Below, piece after piece: positions 7,990 through 19,927 of a stretch of DNA of 64,000 nt (position 1 is its first letter; every line of letters starts with the position of its first letter). The notes beneath the pieces were generated by a model. The model was not told where the DNA came from, did no database searches, and saw nothing but the letters and a program-made list of their open reading frames with translations. The DNA lies in contig NZ_CP104302.1 in NCBI RefSeq assembly GCF_025215495.1, positions 3,162,001-3,226,000 on the forward strand. Reading direction: 5' to 3'. A program made the translations under genes and the position numbers. The DNA comes from Mycolicibacterium brumae. GTDB taxonomy: Bacteria > Actinomycetota > Actinomycetes > Mycobacteriales > Mycobacteriaceae.

Positions 7990-8882
7990 AGCACCTCGGC
8001 GCCCACCCGCCGCAGCAGCGCGGCCGCGTCCTCGGCCAACGAGGCGACCACCTCGGCGGCCGGTCGCGACGATCGCACCGATCCGACGCCCTGACCGGCG
8101 TTGACGGGCAGCGCGGTCCCGGCGGCGTCGATCAGCACCCGCTCCGGCTGCGACGCCGGCCAGCGGTAGCCCGCGGCGACGTCGAACTCGGCGGTCAGGG
8201 CGGTCTGCGCGGAGCCCGCGCCCAGCAGCAGGTCCCGGTCCCCCGGCCTGGTCAGCGCCTCGGCGCAGGTGGTCAGCACAGTGCCCAGCCACGCTCCGGC
8301 GGCCCCAGCGGCCAACACCGCGGCAAGTGCCCGGCCGGTGGACACCCCGCCGGCGGCCAGCACCGGGACGTCGACGGCGTCGAGCACCTCCGCCAGCAGC
8401 GGCAGCGTGCCGATCCGTGGCTCCCCGTGCCCGCCGCCCTCGGCCCCGCGCGCCACCAGCACGTCGACGCCCGCACCGGCGGCCCGTCGGGCGGCGTCGA
8501 CGTCGGCGACTTGAGTCACCGCCAGCGCCCCCGCGTCGTGGGCGCGGCAGACCCAGGAGAACTCGTCGCCGAAGCTGACGCTCAGCGCCGTCGGCGCGAC
8601 CGCCAGCGCGGTGTCCAGCAGCGCCGGATTGTCCGTCATCACCCAGTGCACCAGCCCGATGCCGAACGGCCGCGGCCCGCCCAACGGGCCGAGCTCGAAC
8701 AGTTCGGCCAGTTCGGTGGCCAACGCCTCGGGGGTGGCCGCGCTGCCCATCCCGATCATGCCCAGACCGCCGGCCGCGGTGACCGCCGCGGCGAGCCGGC
8801 CCCCGGCCGCGCCACCCATCGGCGCGTTGACGATCGGCAGCGCGAGCCCCATCCGGCGGCTCCAGGGTGTGGAAATCGACAT
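7986..8882 (-). CDS. Nitronate monooxygenase / 2-nitropropane dioxygenase family protein
   Basis: 298 aa FMN-dependent TIM-barrel enzyme predicted to oxidise alkyl nitronates such as propionate 3-nitronate. Visible family features are the N-terminal PIVNAPMGGAAGGRLAAAV, the loop GMIGMGS, the word ARGAEGGGHGE (residues about 140-150, equivalent to the GAEAGGH flavin/active-site motif), and VLAAGGVSTGRALAAVLAAGA for phosphate binding. The ATG at 8882 is used; the gene is divergent from the guanidinium exporter unit and overlaps the next gene by 4 bp. Substrate is inferred only at family level. Confidence 0.88.
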   Translation of the reverse strand: MSISTPWSRRMGLALPIVNAPMGGAAGGRLAAAVTAAGGLGMIGMGSAATPEALATELAELFELGPLGGPRPFGIGLVHWVMTDNPALLDTALAVAPTALSVSFGDEFSWVCRAHDAGALAVTQVADVDAARRAAGAGVDVLVARGAEGGGHGEPRIGTLPLLAEVLDAVDVPVLAAGGVSTGRALAAVLAAGAAGAWLGTVLTTCAEALTRPGDRDLLLGAGSAQTALTAEFDVAAGYRWPASQPERVLIDAAGTALPVNAGQGVGSVRSSRPAAEVVASLAEDAAALLRRVGAEVL

Positions 8883-8934
8883 GCCGGGGACGCTACCCGG
8901 ATTTGCTACGGTCGCGGTGTCACCGGAGATGACA

Positions 8935-8981
8935 CCGGACGAGGGGCGCGCCGTACCCGGACAGCGACAAGACGGGCGCAG
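8935..8981 (+). promoter_or_regulatory. Guanidine-III (ykkC-III) riboswitch
   Basis: The run CCGGACGAGGGGCGCGCCGT followed by ACCCGG-ACAGCGACAAGACGGGCGC is a close match to the guanidine-III consensus as I remember it (CCGGACGAGGNGCGCC, GUACCCGG, then AGGACAAGACGG and GCGC). The GCGCC/GGCGC pairs would form the pseudoknot. The ribosome site GCGGAGG lies just after the last helix, 6 nt before the exporter ATG, so ligand binding can plausibly control its exposure. Guanidine-bound folding would switch the gene on. Confidence 0.9.
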
Positions 8982-8993
8982 CGGAGGCGCCTC

Positions 8994-9311
8994 ATGGCTT
9001 GGTTCGTGTTGATCGTCTCGGGCGCCCTGGAAGCGGTGTGGGCCACCGCGCTGGGTCGCTCCGACGGACTGACCCGCGGCGTCCCGACGGCGGTGTTCGG
9101 CGTCGCTCTGATCGCGTCGATGCTGGGTCTCGGCTACGCCATGCGCACCCTGCCCACCGGCACCAGTTACGCGGTGTGGGTGGGCATCGGCGCGGCGCTG
9201 ACCGTCGGCTACGCCATGGCCACCGGCGGCGAATCGGCGTCACCGGTCAAGATCGCGCTGCTGGTCATGCTGATCGGCGCGGTGGTGGGGCTGCAGCTCG
9301 TCGGTCAGTGA
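8994..9311 (+). CDS. gdx: SMR-family guanidinium exporter (SugE/Gdx type)
   Basis: 105 aa, four-helix small multidrug resistance protein. The essential acidic residue of helix 1 is Glu13 in SGALEAVWATALG, and the SugE/Gdx-type pattern (W and G near Glu) is present. Helix 2 carries GVALIASMLGLGYAMR and helix 3 TSYAVWVGIGAALTVGYA. The ATG at 8994 has GGAGG upstream. The guanidine-III riboswitch directly in front shows that the likely substrate is guanidinium exchanged for protons, rather than quaternary ammonium compounds. It should work as an antiparallel dimer in the membrane. Confidence 0.93.
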   Translation: MAWFVLIVSGALEAVWATALGRSDGLTRGVPTAVFGVALIASMLGLGYAMRTLPTGTSYAVWVGIGAALTVGYAMATGGESASPVKIALLVMLIGAVVGLQLVGQ

Positions 9312-9323
9312 GGATCAGTGAGG

Positions 9324-10400
9324 TCAGTGACGCCGGTTGCGCCACCGCGACCAGCCCAGCGCGCCGGCGGCGCCGGCCAACGCCGCGGCGGCCGCCTGGG
9401 CGGGAGCCAACGGCGCCGGAGCGATGACCCGGTTGTTGATGACGGCAGGCTCCGACGGCGGTTCGATGACGTCCTCGGCGCGGTTCTCCCGTGCGGTGGC
9501 CGCCCACGCGGTGGCGAACAACACCAGACGCGCGGTGACGTAGGCGAACACCATCAGACCCAGCACCGGGCCGAACGTCGCCCCGGCGGGGCCGGTCAGC
9601 ACCGACTTCAGGTAGATCGAGGCGACCTGCTTGAACGCCTCGAATCCCACCGCGGCGATCAGGCCGGCGCGCAGGCAGGACCGGATGCTGGCGTGCTCGC
9701 GCGGCAGCCGGGCGATCATCCAGGAGAACATCATCCACGCCACCAGCACCGAGATCAGCAGCGACGCGGTGCGCAGCAAGGCCGAGGTCAGCGGCGAGTC
9801 GGGCACGCCCAGCCAGTCCAGCAGATTCGCCAACAGCGGGGTGTTGCGCAGCGCGGTCAGGCCGATGGTCAGCGCCAGCGCCAGCCCGGTGGTCGCCAAC
9901 GCGAGCAGGTCCGACAGCTTGCCGCGAACGAACGTCGGCTTCACGCTGCGGTACTGGCCCCACATCTGGGTCAGCGCCTCGCGGACGTTGGCCATCCAGC
10001 CCAGCCCGGCCCACAACGCGGTCGCCAGACCGATCACACCGACCGAGGTGCGCGACGCGATCGCCGAGTCCATCAGGTCGATGACCTGGGTGCCCAAGTC
10101 GCCGCTGATTGACGAGCGGATCTGATTCTCGATGTGGTCCAGTAGCTCCGGGTGGTTGACCAGCACGAAACCGCCGGTGGCGAAGCCGACCATCAGCAGC
10201 GGGAAGATCGAGAAGATCGTGTAGTAGGTGATGCCCGCGGCGTAGAAATCGCCTTTGCTGTCGTTGTAGCGCAGCTGGGCGCGCCACACGTGGTCGAACC
10301 AATGCCAACGCGTGCGCAGCCGGTCCAGCAGGCCGGGCTTCTTCTCCTCGATCTGCGCAGTCTCGGTCTGCGCGGTTTCGGTCTGCGCGGTTTCGGTCAT
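9324..10400 (-). CDS. YihY/BrkB-family (UPF0761) inner membrane protein
   Basis: 358 aa membrane protein with about six transmembrane helices between residues 50 and 300 and the family words DFYAAGITYYTIFSIFPLL and GPVLGLMVFAYVTARLVLF. It matches the YhjD-like Rv3335c neighbour of trpS in M. tuberculosis. The family was once called ribonuclease BN, but that activity belongs to another gene; the true role is unknown. The N-terminus contains a perfect pentapeptide repeat (TETAQ three times, then IEEKK) encoded by a 15-bp tandem repeat at about 10362-10397. The gene starts 16 bp after the trpS stop, so the two may be co-transcribed. Confidence 0.85.
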   Translation of the reverse strand: MTETAQTETAQTETAQIEEKKPGLLDRLRTRWHWFDHVWRAQLRYNDSKGDFYAAGITYYTIFSIFPLLMVGFATGGFVLVNHPELLDHIENQIRSSISGDLGTQVIDLMDSAIASRTSVGVIGLATALWAGLGWMANVREALTQMWGQYRSVKPTFVRGKLSDLLALATTGLALALTIGLTALRNTPLLANLLDWLGVPDSPLTSALLRTASLLISVLVAWMMFSWMIARLPREHASIRSCLRAGLIAAVGFEAFKQVASIYLKSVLTGPAGATFGPVLGLMVFAYVTARLVLFATAWAATARENRAEDVIEPPSEPAVINNRVIAPAPLAPAQAAAAALAGAAGALGWSRWRNRRH

Positions 10401-10416
10401 CGCCGAACTCCCTTGG

Positions 10417-12265
<1,849 letters not shown>

Positions 12266-12342
12266 GCTCGGAGACTATCCAGGACGCCTCCGACACCGCG
12301 TGCCCGATACCGGCGGTACCGGGCCATTGCTACAGTCGGCTT

Positions 12343-13179
12343 ATGAGGCCCGTTCGCGATCCCATCCACGAAGGCTCCGGCGAGCCGGTCGTGCTGCTGC
12401 ACCCGTTCATGATGAGCCAGAACGTGTGGAAGGACGTCGCGCCGATCATGGCCGCGACCGGCCGGTTCGAGGTGTACGCGCCGACCATGCCCGGCCACAA
12501 CGGCGGGGTGAAATCGCGGTTCTTCCTCGACACCGCCGAACTCGCCGACGACATCGAGCGGCGGATGGACGAGCTGGGCTGGGAAACCGCGCACATCGTC
12601 GGGAACTCGCTGGGCGGCTGGGTGGCCTTCGAGCTGATGCGCCGCGGCCGGGCCCGCACCCTCACCGCGATCGCGCCAGCCGGCGGCTGGCACCACCTGT
12701 CGCCGGTGAAGTTCGAAATCGTCGGCAAGTTCGTCGCCGGCCTGCCGGTGTGGATGGTCGCCAAGGTGCTCGGCCAGCGGGTGCTGCGGTTCCCGTTCAC
12801 CCGGTGGTTCGCCAGCGTGCCGATCAGCTCCACCCCCGAGCGGCTGCCCGAGGCCGACCTGCCGAACATCATCGACGACGTCACCAACTGTCCGGCCTAC
12901 TTCCAGCTGCTGGTCAAGGCGCTGCTGCTGCCCGGACTCGCCGAACTGGCAAACGCCGACGCCCCGACCAACCTGGTCATCTGCGACAAGGACCGGGTGC
13001 TGCCGCACCCGCGGTTCACCCGTCAGTTCATGCGCGAACTGCCCCCGGAGCACGTCGTCACCCACCTGAACCGGTCCGGGCACATCCCGATGTTCGAGGA
13101 CCCGGAGCGGACCGCGAAGCTCATCATGGGCTTCATCGAGGAGCACGCCGGATCCGACCGCGGCCAGCGGCCCGCCTGA
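12343..13179 (+). CDS. Alpha/beta hydrolase
   Basis: 278 aa single-domain hydrolase. The oxyanion region is VVLLHPFMMSQNVWKD, the nucleophile elbow is GNSLGGW with Ser89, an Asp is available in VICDKDRVLP (near 213), and His in RSGHIPMFEDP (near 247). No signal peptide. It corresponds by position to the hydrolase genes next to metC/metA in M. tuberculosis (Rv3337/Rv3338). The substrate is unknown; the cap region between the elbow and the Asp is long and hydrophobic, suggesting a lipophilic ester. The ATG at 12343 is the first in-frame start consistent with the fold. Confidence 0.85.
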   Translation: MRPVRDPIHEGSGEPVVLLHPFMMSQNVWKDVAPIMAATGRFEVYAPTMPGHNGGVKSRFFLDTAELADDIERRMDELGWETAHIVGNSLGGWVAFELMRRGRARTLTAIAPAGGWHHLSPVKFEIVGKFVAGLPVWMVAKVLGQRVLRFPFTRWFASVPISSTPERLPEADLPNIIDDVTNCPAYFQLLVKALLLPGLAELANADAPTNLVICDKDRVLPHPRFTRQFMRELPPEHVVTHLNRSGHIPMFEDPERTAKLIMGFIEEHAGSDRGQRPA

Positions 13180-13235
13180 CAGGCGCCCTACGGGCCGGTG
13201 GCTACGCCCGGCACTGTTGCGATATTCTGCAAATC

Positions 13236-13352
13236 GGTCATGAGCGCCAGCATCAAGCCCCGGCTTGCTGGCCGGCAACCCTCCATCCGCGGTGGGGTGC
13301 CCCGGGTGATGACCAGGTTGAGTAGCTCCGGCTACACGGCAAGCGCGGGTCC
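13236..13352 (+). promoter_or_regulatory. SAM-IV riboswitch
   Basis: The leader in front of metZ matches the actinobacterial SAM-IV aptamer: GGTCATGAGCGCCAGC, then AAGCCCCGGCTTGCTGGCCG, GCAACCCTCC, GGTGGGGTGCCCCGGGTGAT and GACCAGGTTGAGTAGC, ending in the pseudoknot partner GCAAGCGCGGGTC. It agrees almost base for base with the mycobacterial SAM-IV sequence I remember. The aptamer ends about 44 nt before the metZ GTG. High SAM should lower expression of the methionine genes; an expression-platform helix near the ribosome site is inferred. Confidence 0.95.
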
Positions 13353-13392
13353 GGCACCACACTTCCTCCGGGCCCCTGAGGCGAAGGAGTAA

Positions 13393-14688
<1,296 letters not shown>

Positions 14689-14697
14689 GGGCGCGAG

Positions 14698-15825
14698 GTG
14701 ACCATTTTCGAGATTCCCACGACCGCCATCCTGCCCGCCGAGGGCGAGATCGGCGTCGTCAACATCGGCGCCCTGACGCTGGAGAACGGGGCGGTGCTCG
14801 ACGACGTCAGCATCGCCGTGCAGCGCTGGGGCGAACTGTCGCCGACCCGCGACAACGTGGTGGTGGCGCTGCACGCGCTGACCGGCGACTCGCACCTGGT
14901 CGGCCCGGCCGGTCCGGGGCACCCCACCCCCGGTTGGTGGGACGGCATCGCCGGACCGGGCGCCGCGATCGACACCGACCGCTGGTGCGTCATCGCCACC
15001 AATGTGCTGGGCGGCTGCCGCGGCTCCACCGGCCCGGGCTCGCTGGCCCGCGACGGCCGGGCCTGGGGCTCGCGGTTCCCGCAGGTGACCGTCCGCGACC
15101 AGGTGGCCGCCGACGTCGCGGCGCTGGCCGCCCTGGGCATCACCGAGGTGGCGGCACTGCTGGGCGGCTCGCTCGGCGGCGCGCGGGCGCTGGAATGGGC
15201 CGTCAGCCATCCGGATGCGGTGCGCGCGGCGCTGGTGGTGGCGGTCGGCGCACGGGCCACCGCCGATCAGATCGGCACCCAGACCAGCCAGATCGCGGCC
15301 ATCAAGGCCGACCCGAACTGGTGCGGCGGGGACTATCACGGCACCGGCCGCAGCCCGGACACCGGACTGGCGATCGCCCGCCGCTTCGCGCACCTGACCT
15401 ACCGCGGCGAAACCGAACTCGACGACCGATTCGGCGACGGCGCCCAGGGCGACGAGGATCCGCTGTCCGGCGGCCGCTTCGCGGTGCAGAGCTACCTGGA
15501 GTACCAGGGCGACAAGCTGGTCGGCCGGTTCGACGCCGGCACCTACGTGGCGCTCTCGGACGCCCTGAGCACCCACGACGTCGGCCGCGGCCGCGGCGGG
15601 GTGGCCGCCGCGCTGCGCGGTTGTCCGGTGCCGACGGTGGTCGGCGGCATCACCACCGACCGGCTGTACCCGCTGCGGCTGCAGCAGGAGATGGCCGAGC
15701 TGCTGCCCGGCTGCGCCGGCCTGGAGATCATCGACTCCCCCTACGGGCACGACGGGTTCCTGATCGAGGCCGACACGGTGGCCGCGCTGGTCCGCCGCAC
15801 GCTGGCGCTGGCGGAGCAGCGGTGA
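14698..15825 (+). CDS. metX: Homoserine O-acetyltransferase
   Basis: 375 aa alpha/beta-hydrolase-fold acyltransferase that acetylates L-homoserine with acetyl-CoA, the first committed step to methionine. Catalytic Ser158 is in [14 protein letters not shown]; the Asp is in [12 protein letters not shown] and the His in YGHDGFLIE near the C-terminus. The N-terminal half has the characteristic [14 protein letters not shown] and [18 protein letters not shown]. The GTG at 14698 is 9 bp after metZ and preceded by GAGG. The last four bases (GTGA) overlap the start of the methyltransferase gene. Confidence 0.95.
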   Translation: MTIFEIPTTAILPAEGEIGVVNIGALTLENGAVLDDVSIAVQRWGELSPTRDNVVVALHALTGDSHLVGPAGPGHPTPGWWDGIAGPGAAIDTDRWCVIATNVLGGCRGSTGPGSLARDGRAWGSRFPQVTVRDQVAADVAALAALGITEVAALLGGSLGGARALEWAVSHPDAVRAALVVAVGARATADQIGTQTSQIAAIKADPNWCGGDYHGTGRSPDTGLAIARRFAHLTYRGETELDDRFGDGAQGDEDPLSGGRFAVQSYLEYQGDKLVGRFDAGTYVALSDALSTHDVGRGRGGVAAALRGCPVPTVVGGITTDRLYPLRLQQEMAELLPGCAGLEIIDSPYGHDGFLIEADTVAALVRRTLALAEQR

Positions 15826-16544
15826 GCGCGCCGCGCTCACTGTCCTTCGGCGCCCAAGCCGCCGCCTACGAGCGGGGCCGCCCGTCGTACCCGCCGGAGG
15901 CCATCAACTGGCTGCTGCCGCCCGGGGCGCGCGACGTGCTGGATCTGGGCGCGGGCACCGGGAAGCTGACCACCCGGCTGGTGGAACGCGGGCTGAACGT
16001 GGTGGCCGTCGACCCGATCACCGAGATGCTCGACGTGCTGCGGACGTCGCTGCCGGACACCCCGGCGCTGCTGGGCACCGCCGAGGAGATCCCGCTGCCC
16101 GATGACAGCGTCGACGCGGTGCTGGTGGCCCAGGCGTGGAACTGGTTCGACCCGGAGCGGGCGATCCCCGAGGTGGCCCGAGTGCTGCGCCCCGGCGGCC
16201 GGCTGGGCCTGGTGTGGAACACCCGCGACGAGCGGCTGGGCTGGGTGCACGAGCTCGGCGAGATCATCGGGCACGAAAGCGACCCGGCCCGCTACGCCTC
16301 CGGGTTGGCGCCGACGTTCACCGACGTGCGGCAGCACCGGGTGGAGTGGACGAACTACCTCACTCCGCAGGCCCTGATCGACCTGGTGTCCTCGCGCAGC
16401 TACTGCATCACCTCGCCGGCGCAGGTGCAGTCGCGGGTGCTCGGGCGGGTCCGGACGCTGCTGGCCACCCACCCGGCGCTGGCCAACTCACCGGGCATCG
16501 CGCTGCCGTATGACACGGTGTGCATCCGGGCGACACTGGCCTGA
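15822..16544 (+). CDS. Class I SAM-dependent methyltransferase
   Basis: 240 aa protein with SAM-binding motif [16 protein letters not shown] (residues about 41-55), an acidic motif [13 protein letters not shown] and a post-motif [15 protein letters not shown]. It starts with GTG inside the metX stop (GTGA overlap), so it is the third gene of the metZ-metX unit, as Rv3342 is in M. tuberculosis. The methyl acceptor is not known. Being encoded with methionine genes fits SAM use, but this is an inference. Confidence 0.88.
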   Translation: MSAPRSLSFGAQAAAYERGRPSYPPEAINWLLPPGARDVLDLGAGTGKLTTRLVERGLNVVAVDPITEMLDVLRTSLPDTPALLGTAEEIPLPDDSVDAVLVAQAWNWFDPERAIPEVARVLRPGGRLGLVWNTRDERLGWVHELGEIIGHESDPARYASGLAPTFTDVRQHRVEWTNYLTPQALIDLVSSRSYCITSPAQVQSRVLGRVRTLLATHPALANSPGIALPYDTVCIRATLA

Positions 16545-16550
16545 GCGCCG

Positions 16551-17114
16551 ATGGCCGAGCTGACCTGGACCGATCGGGAGTTCACCGGCGCGGATTTCCG
16601 CGACGACGACCTCGCCGGGCTGGTCACCGAACGCACCGTGTTCGACGGCTGCGACTTCACCGGGGCGACGCTGACCGAGTCCCGGCACACCGGCTCGGCG
16701 TTTCGCAACTGCGTCTTCACCCGCGCGACGCTGTGGCATTCGACGTTCACCGGCTGCTCGATGATCGGCTCGGTGTTCAACGACTGCCGGCTGCGACCGG
16801 TCACCTTCGCCGAGGTGGACCTGACGCTGGCCACCCTCGCCGGCGCGGACCTGCGCAAGGCGCAGCTGGCCGGGAGCCGGCTGCGGGAAGCCTCACTGGT
16901 GGAGGCGGACCTGCGGGAGGCGAACCTGACCGGCGCGGACCTCAGCGGCGTCCGGGCCCGCGGGGCCAAATTCGACGGCGCGGATCTGCGTGGCGCGAAA
17001 GCCGACCCGGACCTGTGGACGATGGCGTCGCTGCGCGGCGCGAAGATCGACCTCGTCCAGGCGCTGGCGTTCGCCGCCGCCCACGGTCTGGTGGTCAGCG
17101 GGTCTGGGGCCTAG
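16551..17114 (+). CDS. mfpA: Pentapeptide repeat protein, MfpA-type DNA gyrase modulator
   Basis: 187 aa right-handed beta-helix of A(D/N)LXX-type pentapeptide repeats covering residues about 8-150. It lines up well with M. tuberculosis MfpA (Rv3361c) as I remember it: the words GSAFRNC, TLWHSTF, CSM-GSVF, CRLRP and AVAFAAAHGL-type C-terminus recur. MfpA mimics double-stranded DNA, binds gyrase and gives low-level fluoroquinolone protection. It begins 6 bp after the methyltransferase stop. The GTPase 'conservon' genes that accompany mfpA in M. tuberculosis are absent here, so it seems to be carried by the met unit. Confidence 0.9.
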   Translation: MAELTWTDREFTGADFRDDDLAGLVTERTVFDGCDFTGATLTESRHTGSAFRNCVFTRATLWHSTFTGCSMIGSVFNDCRLRPVTFAEVDLTLATLAGADLRKAQLAGSRLREASLVEADLREANLTGADLSGVRARGAKFDGADLRGAKADPDLWTMASLRGAKIDLVQALAFAAAHGLVVSGSGA

Positions 17115-19858
17115 CTCTTCTTCCGCAGCAGGAACTTGCTCTCGCCCTTGAGCCGGATGTGCCAGCGGACCCAGCCGACGTAGACCGCGCTGATCAGGAT
17201 CAGCATGCCGATGTTGGTCCACCATGCTCCGGCGGTGTGATACCAGAAATGGTCGTCGGGCAGGATCGGCGGCCCGACCAACTCGGTCAGGTTGATCGTC
17301 GAGGCCGAGGAGCCGAAGCCCCAGCGGGCCGGGGTGATCCAGGACAGCTGGTCGAGCACCGGACGGCCGGTGACCGGAATCAGACCGCCGGAGAACACCA
17401 GCTGACTCATCACCGCCACCACCAGCAGCGGCATGATCTGCTCGGCGGATTTCGCCAGCCCGGACAACGCCAGGCCGGTCATCGCCGCGGCGATGCAGGT
17501 CATCGACAGGTCGACGTACATCTCCAGATCACGGCTCGGGATGAACGCCCCGTGTTCCACCACGCACCGCATGACCGCTTGACCGGCCGAGTCCAGCACG
17601 GGCTGGCCGTCGGAGCCGAGTTTCGGTCGGCACTCGCCGTCGCCCCAACCGTTGCCGATCAGCGCGATGGTCATCACGATGGACGACTGGATGATGGCGA
17701 ACACCGTGAAGACCGCGATCTTGGCCAGCAGATACGCGCTGGTGGACAGGCCGACGGCCTGCTCACGGCGGAAGATGGCCCGTTCGCCGATCAGCGCGCG
17801 GATGGTCAGCGCGGTGCCCATGAAGATCGCGCCCACGTTGAGCATGACCAGGATCTGGCCGGGCTCGTTCGGGGACTCACCGCCCTGGATGGCCGGAATC
17901 GGCACACCGAAGCCGATGCTCGACCCGTCGGGCCCGCCACCGGGCACCGACAGTGAGAGCACACCCATGATGAACGGCAGGAACAGCAGGAACGCGCTGT
18001 AGCCGCGGTCGGCGAGGATCAGTTTGATCTGCCGCCGGGCCACCGTGGAGAACTGCCGCAGCAGGCTCGTCTTGGCGGGTTTACCCAGGTCGGTTGGTGT
18101 TTGAGCGGGTGGCGCCGCCGGCGCCGGGCCGGAGCGGGCCAGGTAGTTGCGGCCGGCCGAATCCGGGTCCGAGGCGACCGTGGAGAAGATGTCGGCCCAG
18201 TTGGTGGTGCCCAGCTGCGGCCCGATCTGCGACGGCGGCCCGAGGAACGCGGTCTTGCCGCCTGGGGCCAGCAGCAGCACCTGGTCGCAGACATCGAGGT
18301 AGGTCAGCGAGTGGGTGACCACCAGCACCACGCGGCCGGCGTCGGCCAGCTGGCGCAGCATGGTCATGACGGCGCGGTCCAGCGCCGGGTCCAGGCCCGA
18401 CGTCGGCTCGTCCAGGATCAGCAGCGACGGGCCGGTCAGCAGCTCCATGGCCACCGACGCGCGCTTGCGCTGGCCACCGGAGAGCTTGTCCACCCGGGTG
18501 TCGCGGTGCTTGGTCATCTCGAGTTCCTCGAGGACCTGGGTGACGACCTGCTCGCGGTCTTCCTTGTTGGTGTCCGGCGGCAGCCGCAGTTCGGCGGCGT
18601 ACATCAGCGCCTGGTGCACGGTCAGCTGCGGGTGCACCACGTCGTCCTGGGGCACCATCCCGATCCGGGAGCGCAGCGAGGCGTACTCGGCGTGGATGTC
18701 GTGGCCCTCGAAGGTGACGGTGCCGGTCGTCGGGGAGGTGAGGCCGGCGACCTGGCGGGCGAAGGTCGACTTGCCCGCGCCGGACGGGCCGATCACCGCG
18801 GTCAGGGTGCCCGGCCGCGCGTTGATCGAGATGTTGTCCAGCAGGGTCTTGTTGCCCTCGATGGTCCAGGTCAGGCCGCGGACCTCCAGGCCACCGGTGG
18901 TGGCGTCGGCGGTGGTCGCGGCCTTGCGCGACAGCGTGGCCCCGTCGAAGACGAGGTCGATGTTGCCGATGGTGACCACGTCGCCGGGCCGCAGCGACGC
19001 CGACTCGACCCGGTGGCCGTTGACGAACGTGCCGTTGATGCTGCGGTTGTCCAGGATCTGCGCGCCGGCGCCGTCGACCACCAGCGAGGCGTGATGCCGG
19101 GAGGCCAGCACATCGGGGATGACGATGTCGTTGTCGGTGGCGCGGCCGATCTTGATCGCCCCGGCCGGCGCGTCCGGCGCCCGTCCGGGCCGCAGGATCT
19201 TCAGCATGCTGGTGGCCATGTTGGCTCCACCGGCGCCGCTGGGCGCGCTGACCGGCGGTCGGGGGGTCGCGGCCGGGCCCATCATGGTCGGCGTGCCCTG
19301 CGACGACGGCGGCGCGGGCGGGGCCGGCGGCACGGGCGGGCGCGGGTTCGCGCCGCTGGGGTACGGCTGGCGCGGCGGGTACGGCTGCGCGCCGCTGGGC
19401 GGGAACGACGGCGGGGGCGCCGGGCGGGTGCCGGTCTGAGTGGGGCCCGAGTACGGCCGCTGCTGGCCACCCGTCGGGTACCCGGGCGGCGCCGACGGCG
19501 CCGCGATGTGGATGGAGCTGGTGGGGGTGCGGCCGGCCGACCCGGTGTGCCGGCCCACCGCGAAGCCCAGCGTGGGGCCGTCGGGGTTGCCGAGGTTGAT
19601 GGTCAGGCCGTCGCGAATGTCCACCGTCGGGGTCCGGCGGCCGTTGACGTACATCCCGTTGAGCGATCCGTTGTCGACGGCGACCCAGTGGCCGCGGTCG
19701 AAGCGCAGGATCAGGTGCGCGCGGGAGATCAGCGGGTGGGCGACGCGCACGTCGGCGCGTAGATCCCGGCCGACGACGATGTCACTGCCTGGGGCGAAGT
19801 TGCGCTCGGAGCCTTCGTAACGGACGGTCAGGGTCGGCGCTGCGGCTGGTGCGGTCAT
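17111..19858 (-). CDS. FHA-domain ABC transporter, Rv1747-like
   Basis: 915 aa membrane exporter with regulatory N-terminus. Order: FHA domain 1 (residues about 10-100, VVGRDLRADVRVAHPLISRAH), a Pro/Gly-rich disordered linker (about 110-215), FHA domain 2 (about 225-310, IGRATDNDIVIPDVLASRHH), an ABC ATPase (Walker A GPSGAGKS near 357, signature LSGGQRKR, Walker B LLILDEPTSGLD) and an ABC-2 membrane domain of about six helices (620-905). M. tuberculosis Rv1747 has the same layout and its FHA domains bind phospho-threonines placed by a Ser/Thr kinase. Start: ATG at 19858, where the first FHA begins. The stop overlaps mfpA's end by 4 bp in convergent orientation. Confidence 0.93.
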   Translation of the reverse strand: MTAPAAAPTLTVRYEGSERNFAPGSDIVVGRDLRADVRVAHPLISRAHLILRFDRGHWVAVDNGSLNGMYVNGRRTPTVDIRDGLTINLGNPDGPTLGFAVGRHTGSAGRTPTSSIHIAAPSAPPGYPTGGQQRPYSGPTQTGTRPAPPPSFPPSGAQPYPPRQPYPSGANPRPPVPPAPPAPPSSQGTPTMMGPAATPRPPVSAPSGAGGANMATSMLKILRPGRAPDAPAGAIKIGRATDNDIVIPDVLASRHHASLVVDGAGAQILDNRSINGTFVNGHRVESASLRPGDVVTIGNIDLVFDGATLSRKAATTADATTGGLEVRGLTWTIEGNKTLLDNISINARPGTLTAVIGPSGAGKSTFARQVAGLTSPTTGTVTFEGHDIHAEYASLRSRIGMVPQDDVVHPQLTVHQALMYAAELRLPPDTNKEDREQVVTQVLEELEMTKHRDTRVDKLSGGQRKRASVAMELLTGPSLLILDEPTSGLDPALDRAVMTMLRQLADAGRVVLVVTHSLTYLDVCDQVLLLAPGGKTAFLGPPSQIGPQLGTTNWADIFSTVASDPDSAGRNYLARSGPAPAAPPAQTPTDLGKPAKTSLLRQFSTVARRQIKLILADRGYSAFLLFLPFIMGVLSLSVPGGGPDGSSIGFGVPIPAIQGGESPNEPGQILVMLNVGAIFMGTALTIRALIGERAIFRREQAVGLSTSAYLLAKIAVFTVFAIIQSSIVMTIALIGNGWGDGECRPKLGSDGQPVLDSAGQAVMRCVVEHGAFIPSRDLEMYVDLSMTCIAAAMTGLALSGLAKSAEQIMPLLVVAVMSQLVFSGGLIPVTGRPVLDQLSWITPARWGFGSSASTINLTELVGPPILPDDHFWYHTAGAWWTNIGMLILISAVYVGWVRWHIRLKGESKFLLRKKS

Positions 19859-19927
19859 CGGGACCAACTCTAACGGTTGACACCGGCGAGCCGAGTCCCC
19901 GCCGACGGCAATGGCAGAATGTCGCCC

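Noticed and set aside
7989..8292. Longer version of the HExxH protein starting at 8292
   Set aside because: The extra 101 codons overlap the nitronate monooxygenase gene and read as Arg/Gly-rich shadow sequence; the GTGA overlap gives a better start.
9303..9326. Short direct repeats TCAGTGAGG near the exporter stop, resembling the GTGAG words of the arrays
   Set aside because: Only two words 10 bp apart without mirror partners or the 20/30 spacing; not counted as an array.
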